From positions 1 through 32,882 of the forward strand of contig CALIMB010000068.1 of NCBI GenBank assembly GCA_938028665.1: a DNA stretch of 32,882 bases, read 5' to 3'. Position numbers and translations under genes: made by a program. The DNA comes from an uncultured Thermomicrobium sp. (GTDB lineage Bacteria > Chloroflexota > Chloroflexia > Thermomicrobiales > Thermomicrobiaceae). A model generated the notes under the pieces. That model was not told where the DNA came from. It searched no databases and was given only the letters and a program-made list of their open reading frames with translations. The stretch's first letter is position 1; the number at the start of each line of letters is the position of its first letter. Shown here in pieces: positions 8,558 through 16,186 of the stretch.

Positions 8558-8579
8558 TCCACCTAGAAAGGAGCTCAAG

Positions 8580-9080
8580 GTGCTCTCGCAGACAAGCCGC
8601 TATGCCTTGACCGCTGCACTCGCTCTCGCCCAGCGCCCTGATCGCTGGGTGCGGGCACAGGATCTCGCTGTGGAAACGGGTATCCCGGCGAATTACCTCA
8701 CGAAGATCCTGCACACAATGGCACGGGCACGCCTTCTCCGGTCCCAACGTGGCCGTCAGGGTGGCTTTCGCCTCGCTCGGCGGCCGGAAGCAATTTCCCT
8801 GCTCGAAGTCGTCTCGCTCTTTGAGGAGCCTCACTTTTTGAGTTACTGCCTCCTGGGTACTGAGAGTTGCCCGGCAGATCGTCCGTGTCTGGCCCATCAG
8901 CGCTGGCTCGCCGCAGTGGAGGCGATTGCTCGGTTTCTTCATGACACCAGTCTGGCCGACATCGCCACCACGCCTGATGGGAGTCCCGTCGGTCCCCTCA
9001 CAGTTCAGTGGTCGGAGAGCGCATCACGAACGTCTGTGGGTTTTGCGGAACAGGAGGAATCCTATGGGTCTCAGCGCTGA
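8580..9080 (+). CDS. Rrf2-family transcriptional regulator with Fe-S cysteines
   Basis: The 166-residue protein has the Rrf2 winged-helix domain: an N-terminal SRYALTAALALA helix, a recognition region around residues 26-50 and the wing GRQGGFRLAR. Three cysteines, Cys90, Cys97 and Cys103 (spacing CX6CX5C), match the [2Fe-2S] or [4Fe-4S] ligand cluster of IscR/NsrR-type members. Such proteins sense nitric oxide, redox state or iron-sulphur supply. The start is GTG 8580, with AAAGGAG at 8567-8573. It is the first gene of an operon with a hemerythrin/DUF2249 protein and an NnrS-like protein, which favours an NO or nitrite sensor role. The palindrome in its own promoter suggests autoregulation. 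The family is certain; the NsrR-like role is inferred. Confidence 0.87.
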   Translation: MLSQTSRYALTAALALAQRPDRWVRAQDLAVETGIPANYLTKILHTMARARLLRSQRGRQGGFRLARRPEAISLLEVVSLFEEPHFLSYCLLGTESCPADRPCLAHQRWLAAVEAIARFLHDTSLADIATTPDGSPVGPLTVQWSESASRTSVGFAEQEESYGSQR

Positions 9081-9702
9081 AGAGATTCGACAACATCATC
9101 GGGCACTCTACGAGCATCTCATTGCACTCGTGCCCGAAGACGACGCGGTGTCTAATCCTGAAGGGCTAGTGCGCTTCCTTCGTGAGGAGCTGTTGCCGCA
9201 TGCACAGGAGGAGGAGCGGGAGCTCTACGATAGGATCGAGTCCCACATCCCGCCTGGAGAAGTGACCCGGACCATGCGTCTCGACCACGAGGCGATTGTC
9301 TGGTACACCGAAGAGCTCGCTCGGCTGGCCGCGACCCTCCCGTCTGCCGAGGGGGACGAGCGCGTACAACAGACTCGGCGGTTTGTGCGCCGGGCCCAGG
9401 AACTTGCGGCGATCGTCCGTCTGCATCTCGAGAAAGAAGAGCGGGCTTACTTGCCAGTCTATGAGCAGCTCACTCGAGAACGTGTTCTCGATGTCCGTAC
9501 AGTTCCACCCTCACAGCGTCATTCCTTGATCTTCCAGACCTTCGAGTCGCTTCCTCTCGGAGAAGCGTTTATCTTGGTCAATGACCATGATCCAAAGCCG
9601 CTGTACTACCAGTTCCAGGCAGAACGCGCTGGCACCTTCAGTTGGGACTACGTGGAATCCGGCCCTGAGGTGTGGCGTGTTCGGATTGGAAAGGTCGGCT
9701 AG
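9064..9702 (+). CDS. Hemerythrin-like domain fused to DUF2249
   Basis: The protein has 212 residues. An N-terminal four-helix hemerythrin-type domain carries the expected metal ligands (His11/His12, His46 and nearby Glu, His75, His121 with Glu125 in HLEKEE). A C-terminal DUF2249 domain (about 143-210) starts DVRTVPPSQRH and contains the typical FILVNDHDPKPLYYQF segment. Hemerythrin domains bind a di-iron centre; this fusion is often found near NO- or nitrite-responsive genes and may bind O2 or NO. ATG 9064 has AGGAGG (9052-9057) and overlaps the end of the Rrf2 gene by 17 nt, implying coupled translation. An in-frame upstream ATG at 8926 lies deep inside the Rrf2 gene and is unlikely. Confidence 0.88.
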   Translation: MGLSAEEIRQHHRALYEHLIALVPEDDAVSNPEGLVRFLREELLPHAQEEERELYDRIESHIPPGEVTRTMRLDHEAIVWYTEELARLAATLPSAEGDERVQQTRRFVRRAQELAAIVRLHLEKEERAYLPVYEQLTRERVLDVRTVPPSQRHSLIFQTFESLPLGEAFILVNDHDPKPLYYQFQAERAGTFSWDYVESGPEVWRVRIGKVG

Positions 9703-9724
9703 GCCTCGTCTTCAGGAGGTGAGG

Positions 9725-10915
9725 ATGGTCTCGGGCACGCCGCAGCGCCTTCCGCGGTGGATTCCACGACTCATCATGGCTGCCGGCGCACTGCTCGCAG
9801 CAGCTGGTGTGCTCGCTGGTCTTGCTCGTATGGATTGGCACATCCCCGTTCCGCACCGCGTCCAGCTCACCGTCGAACATGGCCCGCTCCTGGTCGTTGG
9901 CTTCTTCCTGACGCTGATCGGCCTGGAGCGGGCCGTCGCGGTGGGCCGACGTTTTATGCTGCTCGGGCCCTTAGCGGCTCTTGCCAGTACAGCCGGTCTG
10001 ATCGTTGCTGCACCCCCACTCATCGTTAAGGGTTTGTTGTTGTTAGCCTACCTTGGTTTTGCCGCTACTTTCGGCTATCTCCTGTGGATAGCGCGTACAG
10101 CGCACCACATGGTGATGTTTGGTGGTGCACTCAGCTGGCTGACTAGCGGCGTTCTCTGGGCAATGGGATTCTCCTTGCCAACCATAGTTCCATGGTGGAT
10201 ATCCGGCTTCGTTCTTATCATCACTGGTGAACGACTAGAACTGGCGCGAGTCCTTCGGCCTGGTCGAACCACCCGTTTCTGGTTCTTTACGGCGATACTG
10301 CTGTTGCTGGTCGCCACCGCCGTCGAGCTCGTGTTTTCCGACGTGGGAGCTCGGCTTCGCGGGTTCGCCCTGCTGCTGCTCGCTGCCTGGCTCCTGCGTT
10401 TTGATGTGGCTTGGCGTGGACTGCGTCAGCATGGAGTGCACCGTTATAGTGCTGTCTGTCTGCTGCACGGTTATGCTTGGCTTGTCGTAGGCGGGCTGCT
10501 TGCGCTGGTCTTTGGGCACCAGCGAGGTGGCTTCCTCTACGATGCCCACATTCATGCTGTTCTGCTCGGTTTCGTTTTCTCCCAGGTCTTCGCGCATGCG
10601 CCGATCATCGTCCCTGCTGTTGCTGGTGTGCGTCTTGTGTTCGTGCGGTTTACCTATGCAGTCCCGCTTGCTCTTGGCCTTTCGCTTGCGGTACGACTCG
10701 CAGGTGATCTACTTACTGATTCGGAACTGCGTCGAATCGGTGGACTTGGTAACGCGCTTGCTCTCGCCCTCTTCGCTGTCGCGACTGTTTTCTCTGCCTT
10801 CCAGGCGCGTCGCAGTGCCTCCCCTCATCGCTCCATCTCGGCTAGACTGGCTCCGCAGTTGCCTCGAGCGGGTGGCGAGCGAGGGGAGAACGATAATGCA
10901 GGTCTGTCTCGGTGA
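9725..10915 (+). CDS. NnrS-like polytopic membrane protein
   Basis: The product has about 396 residues with some ten to twelve hydrophobic segments. Conserved-looking histidines lie at membrane edges (VEHGPLL, TAHHMVMFGG, YDAHIHAVLLGF, VFAHAPIIVP). This arrangement resembles the NnrS family of haem- and copper-containing membrane proteins linked to nitric oxide stress. The context fits: it follows the Rrf2 and hemerythrin genes by 22 nt with AGGAGG at 9714-9719. The similarity is by eye; a more distant uncharacterised membrane family is possible. It overlaps the next gene by 20 nt. Confidence 0.6.
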   Translation: MVSGTPQRLPRWIPRLIMAAGALLAAAGVLAGLARMDWHIPVPHRVQLTVEHGPLLVVGFFLTLIGLERAVAVGRRFMLLGPLAALASTAGLIVAAPPLIVKGLLLLAYLGFAATFGYLLWIARTAHHMVMFGGALSWLTSGVLWAMGFSLPTIVPWWISGFVLIITGERLELARVLRPGRTTRFWFFTAILLLLVATAVELVFSDVGARLRGFALLLLAAWLLRFDVAWRGLRQHGVHRYSAVCLLHGYAWLVVGGLLALVFGHQRGGFLYDAHIHAVLLGFVFSQVFAHAPIIVPAVAGVRLVFVRFTYAVPLALGLSLAVRLAGDLLTDSELRRIGGLGNALALALFAVATVFSAFQARRSASPHRSISARLAPQLPRAGGERGENDNAGLSR

Positions 10916-11540
10916 CCAGGTATGGACGAACGATGCCCATAAGGCAGGGACAGTCGAGTGGATGCTGCTGGATCCAACGGCACAACGTGTGAATGCCGTG
11001 GTTATCCGGCGAGGACTCATTCTCAGGCACAGCCTCGTTGTCCCACTGACAGAACTACAGGTTGTAGAGATGGACGAGCAGGAGGAGCGGCTCGTTATTC
11101 GCCGCTCGCGTGCCGAGCTTGATCTACTGCCGGAGTTCCGGCGGGAGCTCTTTACTGGCGCATTGGCGTGGCAGCTTACGGGTGAGCGGGCTACTCCTTT
11201 CTTTCTTCCCGGTTGGCTGCCGCCGGTCACTCCGCAGCAACCTCCACCCTCGACGGAAGTCGTTGAGCTTGGCGAGCTGGTGCGCACGATCGACCAGGCA
11301 AATGCGGTCTTGCATCGCGGTGCAGCAATTGTGGCTGCCGATGGGCAGCGGATCGGCCACCTACAGCAACTCTGTGCGGAGCTGCCGGGCGGCCAGGTCA
11401 TCCGCGTGACAGCACGACCCGGCCTGTCCCTGCAGGAGATCGAAATCCCGGTGGGGGCTCTTAGCGGGGCCGATGACGGCCTGCTCTTTCTGCGTTGGTG
11501 GCGCCAGGACTTTGAGCAGGCGATGCGCTCTGCTCGATGA
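10896..11540 (+). CDS. PRC-barrel-like protein, two tandem domains
   Basis: This 214-residue soluble protein has two similar beta-rich halves. The first half (about 1-70) reads GDQVWTNDAHKAGTVEWMLLD and VVPLTELQVVEMDE. The second (about 120-205) reads AAIVAADGQRIGHLQQL and IEIPVGALSGADDG. This resembles duplicated PRC-barrel domains, which mediate protein contacts or bind RNA or surfaces. A hydrophobic, Pro-rich linker joins them. ATG 10896 has GAGGGGAG (10881-10888) and starts inside the 3' end of the NnrS-like gene (20-nt overlap), while its stop overlaps a possible ATG of the next gene. The frame stays open upstream to 10500, but only as a shadow of the previous gene. Confidence 0.65.
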   Translation: MQVCLGDQVWTNDAHKAGTVEWMLLDPTAQRVNAVVIRRGLILRHSLVVPLTELQVVEMDEQEERLVIRRSRAELDLLPEFRRELFTGALAWQLTGERATPFFLPGWLPPVTPQQPPPSTEVVELGELVRTIDQANAVLHRGAAIVAADGQRIGHLQQLCAELPGGQVIRVTARPGLSLQEIEIPVGALSGADDGLLFLRWWRQDFEQAMRSAR

Positions 11541-11584
11541 CTGCCACGGTGGCGATTCGGTCTGAGGAGGGAAGGTTGAACCGC

Positions 11585-12547
11585 ATGAGTTGTCAGGAGG
11601 TCCGAGGGATTGTTGTCGGGAGCCGCAACGCTGCGGTTGGTTTCCCGGCGGCGATCGAGATCCTTCGCGCTGGTGGTTCCGCCGTTGACGCGGCAATCGC
11701 CGCGGTCAAAGCGGTCGAGGATGATCTCCGTGATCAGGGTGTAGGAACTGGTGGCATTCCAAATCTCCTTGGAGAGGTTGAGCTTGATGCCAGCATCATG
11801 GATGGGCGCACACTTGCCGCTGGAGCTGTAGGCGCTGTCAAGCACTATCCTCACCCGATCGAGATCGCGCGCCGCGTGATGGAGGACACGCCGCATGTGC
11901 TCTTGGTCGGGGAAGGGGCTGAGCTCTTTGCACGCCTGCACGGGTTTACACCAGCAAACTTGCTTACGCCGGAAGCGGAAGCGATCTGGCGGGCGGTCAT
12001 CCGTGGCGAACGCGTGCCTCAGCAGAACGTCTACGAAGACCGGTACCAGCTCTATATGGAGGTCGTCCGCCGCTGGACGGAGCTTTTGCGCCGTGAACTC
12101 TTCGGAACGACCAACGTCATTGTTCGTGATCTGCAGGGGAGCATCGCTTGTGCTGTCTCCACAAGCGGGTGGGGCTTCAAGTGGCCTGGGCGGCTGGGTG
12201 ACTCGCCCATTATCGGAGCGGGGAACTACGCCGACAATCGCTACGGTGCAGCTGCTTGTACCGGACGTGGCGAAATGGCCATCCGCTGTGTGACGGCTCA
12301 CAGTGTGGTGATGTACCTACGCTTCGGTCTGCCGCTCGAGGAAGCACTCCGGCAAGCCATGCATGATCTCCGATACCTTGATGATCCATTTGCTGAGGCC
12401 GAGACAGTCATGAACATCGTCGCCATGGATCGAACTGGCAATGTCGCAGCTGCTTCGACCTCGCCTGATGCCACATACATTGTGCAGACCATCGATATGG
12501 AGACCTTTGAGGAACGCCCCCGTCTGTTTGTTCCACTCCGTGAGTAA
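11585..12547 (+). CDS. Ntn-hydrolase of the isoaspartyl peptidase / glycosylasparaginase family
   Basis: The protein (about 320 residues) is a self-cleaving N-terminal-nucleophile amidohydrolase acting on asparagine side-chain amides or isoaspartyl peptides. Family landmarks are GGSAVDAAIAAVKAVED near the N-terminus, the cleavage site FG/TTN with Thr175 as predicted nucleophile, Thr193, the loop PGRLGDSPIIGAGNYADN with Arg203 and Asp206, and TGRGE (226-230). The usual HDT-x-G motif around the nucleophile is changed to FGTTN. Three starts are possible: ATG 11537 (overlapping the previous stop), TTG 11576 (AGGAGG at 11565-11570) and ATG 11585 (GAAGG at 11571-11575). The last was chosen because the family fold begins just after it. 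It is the last gene of the Rrf2-hemerythrin-NnrS run. A link to nitrogen-oxide stress is not obvious. Confidence 0.85.
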   Translation: MSCQEVRGIVVGSRNAAVGFPAAIEILRAGGSAVDAAIAAVKAVEDDLRDQGVGTGGIPNLLGEVELDASIMDGRTLAAGAVGAVKHYPHPIEIARRVMEDTPHVLLVGEGAELFARLHGFTPANLLTPEAEAIWRAVIRGERVPQQNVYEDRYQLYMEVVRRWTELLRRELFGTTNVIVRDLQGSIACAVSTSGWGFKWPGRLGDSPIIGAGNYADNRYGAAACTGRGEMAIRCVTAHSVVMYLRFGLPLEEALRQAMHDLRYLDDPFAEAETVMNIVAMDRTGNVAAASTSPDATYIVQTIDMETFEERPRLFVPLRE

Positions 12548-12669
12548 GCGCGCTCTGACCTGTCTATGACCAGTACTGGAGCACTGTGTAGTCGTAACGG
12601 TGCTCCTTTGGTGAGGGTACCTCTCGGGGCAGTGTTCTCGAGAGTGTCTGAGGACGAGAAAGAGGCAAT

Positions 12670-14142
12670 ATGACACAGAGACTCGCCATTCGTACCCAGG
12701 ACGGAAAACGGCGTGACCTTCAGCCTGAACACGTCGATCATCTCCGCGCCGCGCTGAGCGGTGCGCTCTTGAATCGGAGCTGAAGCGATTATGGTCAGGC
12801 GCGCCGGATCTGGAACAGTCGGATCGACCGAGATCCCGCGCTGATCGCACGTTGGGCAAGGACGGAAGATGCGCAACGCGTTGTCACCGTTGCCCAGGGG
12901 CAAGAGGCTATTCGTGCAGTGCATGGCGGTGAGCACAGTTTGCTCGGGTACTCTACCTTTGACGCGGGCATCGTGTTGGACCTCTCGCTAGTGCGGAGTG
13001 TGCGTGCGGCTTCGCCCAAGAGGACAGCACAGCCGCAAGCAGGCCTTTGTTGGGGTGAGCTCGATGCAGTTACGGAGCAACACAGGCTGGCGCTCACTGG
13101 CGGTCAGGTCTCACACACTGGAATTGCTGCCCTCACACTGCGCGCTGGTATAGGCTGGCCAGCGCGGCAATTTGACCTCATGACTGATCATCTCCAGGCC
13201 GTCGCCTGATTGTCGATACTGTGGAACACACGAAATTTGACCTCATGACTGATCATCTCCAGGGCGGCTGATGTTCTGACGGCTGACGGTCAACTGCACC
13301 GTGCTGCCTAAGATGCGGATACCGACATTTTTGGGGCAGTTAGGGGCGGCGGGAGAAACTTTGACGTGGTTACGATGTTCGACTACAAGCTCGATCCGCT
13401 GGAGGCTTCAATCACCGTGCTTGCAGGAGCCTTTCCTATTCACAACGCAGCCAATGGATTCCCCGTAAGGGAGACACGAGTTGCGACGGCGCCCGATTCG
13501 GTCTCTGGAACCGTTGTCTTTCTGCGGACGCCAGAAGGCTTTCCACCCGCTGCCTTGACACTCATCGTAACGGACCCGTCGAACGATGCGGTGCGACTCC
13601 GTGAGCCGGTTTTCGCCGTCTCGGTCAAGCGATCTTCGGAGCAATTATCCACTCACCCTACACCTCGCTGCAGTGTATGCTTGATGAGATTGTTACAGTA
13701 TGATTCCGTTACTATGCTCGGAGTAACTGCTTCATGAGCGTAATGCCAGAGGTCGTTAGGCTACTGACTACCCATCACGGGACAGCGCCTTTACCCTCAA
13801 GTGTCGTTCTCTTTGTGCGACTTGGTGGGGCCGTGGCCGGTGTTCCACCGGAGGAGACCGCATTTGGGCACCTCTCTTTTTTTCGTGGTCTTTCACTGCG
13901 CTGGGGATCTAGTGAGATCCAGGAACAGATGAGGCAAATCGTAACCGGATTGAACGGACGTAGAGTCGCTGACCGGCTCTTCCTTCAGCCGTGCACGTCA
14001 ACGAGCTTGATGAGGAGGGATCGGTAAGTGTCCGTGCCGCCTATGGTGGGAATTCCATACGGCTTGCCACTCTCAAAAAGCGTACGATCCCAATAACTTT
14101 TTTGTCGTGACCAGAATGTCCTCCTTCCTTGAGACTGTTTGA
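12670..14142 (+). pseudogene. Wrecked FAD-linked oxidase (berberine-bridge-type) gene
   Basis: The whole gene can be followed in pieces. It runs from ATG 12670 through LRAALSGALLNRS-stop and a frame change to ARRIWNSRIDRDPALIARW. Next are the FAD-binding part (AVHGGEHSLLGYSTFDAGIVLDLS, WGELDA, GGQVSHTGIAALTL), then DVLTADGQLHRAA-stop, AVRGGGRNFDVVTMFDYKLDPL, LGGAVAGVPPEETAFGH and a BBE-like end (ELDEEGSVSVRAAYGG, YDPNNFF). At least two in-frame stops and several frameshifts separate these. A 30-bp direct repeat interrupts the FAD domain. The intact family uses covalently bound FAD to oxidise alcohols, sugars or alkaloids. The product cannot be functional unless the assembled sequence is wrong. 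Confidence 0.88.
13169..13263 (+). repeat. Perfect 30-bp direct repeat inside the oxidase pseudogene
   Basis: Positions 13169-13198 and 13234-13263 are identical over 30 bp (start AATTTGACC, end CTCCAGG) with 35 bp between. The repeat encodes the FDLMTDHLQ part of the FAD domain. The extra 65 bp is not a multiple of three, so it breaks the frame. It looks like a local duplication or template-switch scar, and one of the events that killed the gene. Confidence 0.85.
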
Positions 14143-14199
14143 CACATCTCCCGTATAGCTGATAGCCTGTGGCTCATCCTGGGGGTCAGTTCTCCAGGT

Positions 14200-15333
14200 T
14201 TAGCTGCCCAGCGTTACTCCAAAAAGCCGGCCCACGCTAAAGGTGATCGCGGCTGCTGTCAGTCCAATCAACACCTGTCGTAGTCCTGAGCGGAGCGCAC
14301 TCCGACCGGTGATGACGGTGATGCCTGCACCGAGTGTAAATAAGGCGATCGCACTTACTACCACGCTCGCCGCAGCTGCCTGAAGCCCGCCCGTCACCAG
14401 GTACGGAAGCACCGGCACGACTGCACCGACGGAAAACAGTGCAAAGGATGCGACGGCTGCCTCCCAAGCCGAACCGCCGAGTTCCTCCGGATCTATGGCA
14501 AGTTCCTCGCGTACAAGCGTCTCGAGGGCAGGTGCGCCTTCGCGGATCAAGCGGTCAGCTAATTGGCGAGCTGCTTCGGCCGGGACTCCCTTGGCCCGAT
14601 AGATGAGCTCCAGTTCCTCACGCTCTTCTTCTGGGAACGCGATCAGGTCCTCACGCTCAATGCGGATCTGATGCTCGTAGAGTTCCCGTGCGCTCTGCAC
14701 TGACAACCATTCACCCATCGCCATCGAGAGTGAGCCTGCCAGTAAGCCAGCGATTCCAGTAAGGAGGATTGCCCGGGGGGCGAGATCAGCTCCAGCCACG
14801 CCCATCACAAGACTCAGGTTCGACACCAAGCCATCGTTCGCACCAAGCACGGCAGCTCGGAGCGCATTCCCGCCGATGGCGCGATGTCGGCCCTCGAGTA
14901 GGGCTAACGCACTTCCGGGCAGCCCGCTGGGGCGTTCACGCCCAATCAGTTGCAAGATGCGGGCGTGCTGGTGTTCCGCTTCAGGAAGACCGAAGCTGGC
15001 GGCTTCTACTTGAGTATCGTATTTCGCCTGATCTGCCCATTCCCGGGCGGTGACCGTTGGCAGCACGAGGGCCGGGCCAAATCTCCGCGCGATCCAAATC
15101 AGCACGCGGGTGCGCCAGCTCGGACGTGCCGTGGGGATCAGAGATCCTGTCTCCTCCAGCTTCTGTCGCCAGAACTCAGCGTGCTCCTGCTCCATCTTCG
15201 CGAGACGGCGAAATACTTCCCGGAGCTCTGGTGAGGTCTCCGCCTCCGCCAGCGCTGCGTAGAGCGCGGCACTGTCTACTTCGTCGTGAAAATTCCGGCT
15301 ATAGCGCGCAATTGCTGTGCGATCCCATTCCAT
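14200..15333 (-). CDS. Ferritin-like/VIT1 fused iron (manganese) transporter
   Basis: The 377-residue product joins two parts. Residues about 1-150 form a rubrerythrin/ferritin-like helical domain with metal-ligand motifs (HDEVDSAALY, MEQEHAEFW). Residues about 155-377 form a VIT1/CCC1-type membrane domain (AAVLGANDGLVSNLSLVMGVAGA, SLSMAMGEWLSVQS and a C-terminal helical pair). Such fusions (MbfA/Er-VIT type) export iron or manganese and limit metal toxicity. ATG 15333 or GTG 15342 are possible starts; GGAGGAAGGG (15342-15351 on this strand) lies just upstream. It is divergent from the DUF554 gene, with about 85 bp between. The family is clear; the metal is inferred. Confidence 0.88.
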   Translation of the reverse strand: MEWDRTAIARYSRNFHDEVDSAALYAALAEAETSPELREVFRRLAKMEQEHAEFWRQKLEETGSLIPTARPSWRTRVLIWIARRFGPALVLPTVTAREWADQAKYDTQVEAASFGLPEAEHQHARILQLIGRERPSGLPGSALALLEGRHRAIGGNALRAAVLGANDGLVSNLSLVMGVAGADLAPRAILLTGIAGLLAGSLSMAMGEWLSVQSARELYEHQIRIEREDLIAFPEEEREELELIYRAKGVPAEAARQLADRLIREGAPALETLVREELAIDPEELGGSAWEAAVASFALFSVGAVVPVLPYLVTGGLQAAAASVVVSAIALFTLGAGITVITGRSALRSGLRQVLIGLTAAAITFSVGRLFGVTLGS

Positions 15334-15417
15334 CGCTTCCACCCTTCCTCCAGTTGCCCGTTTCGACAGTACCATTGGCCGGGTGTCGTGTGGAGTGCAT
15401 GCTGGATGGGGGAGGGG

Positions 15418-16173
15418 ATGGAACTCGCAGACTTTTGGGCACGGACGAGTGGGACATGGATCAATGTGGGAACAGTCGCGCTTGGCACCACGTTCGGCTT
15501 AGTCCTGCACGGTCGGCTTCCTGAGCGGATGCAGCGGATCACCGTCCAAGGAGTGGGGCTCATCACTGTCTTCATCGCACTCTCGATGGCCGGCAGTCTC
15601 GCTCGTGCGACAGTGGGACGGCTTGATGGGATCGTCTTGGGTCTTCTAACGTTAGTTGTCGGGGGACTCCTCGGCGAGTGGTGGCGTCTGGAGGAAGTGC
15701 TTGAAGGGCTCGGGAATTGGATCAGACATCGAGTCGGTGGTGGTGGGGCCTTCACTGAGGGCTTCGTCGCTGCCAGCTTGCTCTTCTGTGTCGGCCCGAT
15801 GACGTTGATCGGTTCGCTCAACAACGGACTTACTGGCGATGCGACGCTGCTTATCATTAAGGCGACGTTAGATGGGCTTTCGAGTGTTGCGCTTGCCAGT
15901 GCGTATGGGATCGGTGTGGGTTTCTCGATTCTGGTCATCCTCCTGTATCAGGGCGGGGTCTCACTCGCGGCAGGTGCGTTAGCGCAAGTTCTTCCTGATC
16001 CAGCCAACGACCCGCGTATTCTGCTCGTCACCGGAGTTGGTGGTGTCATGATGATCGGTATTGCTATCAATCTGCTTGGTCTCGGGCGGGTTCGTGTTGC
16101 CTCATTTTTACCGGCACTTGCTCTCGCCCCACTTGTCTCGACGTTTGCACGTTGGTTCAGCTCGTTGTTCTAG
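15418..16173 (+). CDS. DUF554 family membrane protein
   Basis: A 251-residue integral membrane protein of the DUF554 (YdfK-like) family, with about six hydrophobic segments. Features typical of the family are the opening GTWINVGTVALGTTFGLVLHG, the glycine-rich LVVGGLLGEWW, the central FVAASLLFCVGPMTLIGSLNNGL with its many small residues, and ALASAYGIGVGFS. The function is unknown; a transporter has been suggested by fold. ATG 15418 sits right after a GGGGGAGGGG run; ATG 15406 is four codons upstream and also possible. It ends 13 bp from the opposing gene at 16187. Confidence 0.85.
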   Translation: MELADFWARTSGTWINVGTVALGTTFGLVLHGRLPERMQRITVQGVGLITVFIALSMAGSLARATVGRLDGIVLGLLTLVVGGLLGEWWRLEEVLEGLGNWIRHRVGGGGAFTEGFVAASLLFCVGPMTLIGSLNNGLTGDATLLIIKATLDGLSSVALASAYGIGVGFSILVILLYQGGVSLAAGALAQVLPDPANDPRILLVTGVGGVMMIGIAINLLGLGRVRVASFLPALALAPLVSTFARWFSSLF

Positions 16174-16186
16174 CTTGTCACCACAC

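Noticed and set aside
10500-10895. Upstream extension of the PRC-barrel-like gene to ATG 10500
   Set aside because: The extra 132 codons lie in the NnrS-like gene in another frame; ATG 10896 has a good ribosome binding site.
10709-12301. 530-residue open frame on the minus strand
   Set aside because: It runs antisense to three well-supported genes, has no family likeness and is explained by codon bias of the sense strand.
13169-13263. Two-repeat CRISPR array
   Set aside because: The repeat encodes part of the FAD-oxidase fold in the pseudogene and is unrelated to the repeats at 7934-8287; a duplication scar is simpler.
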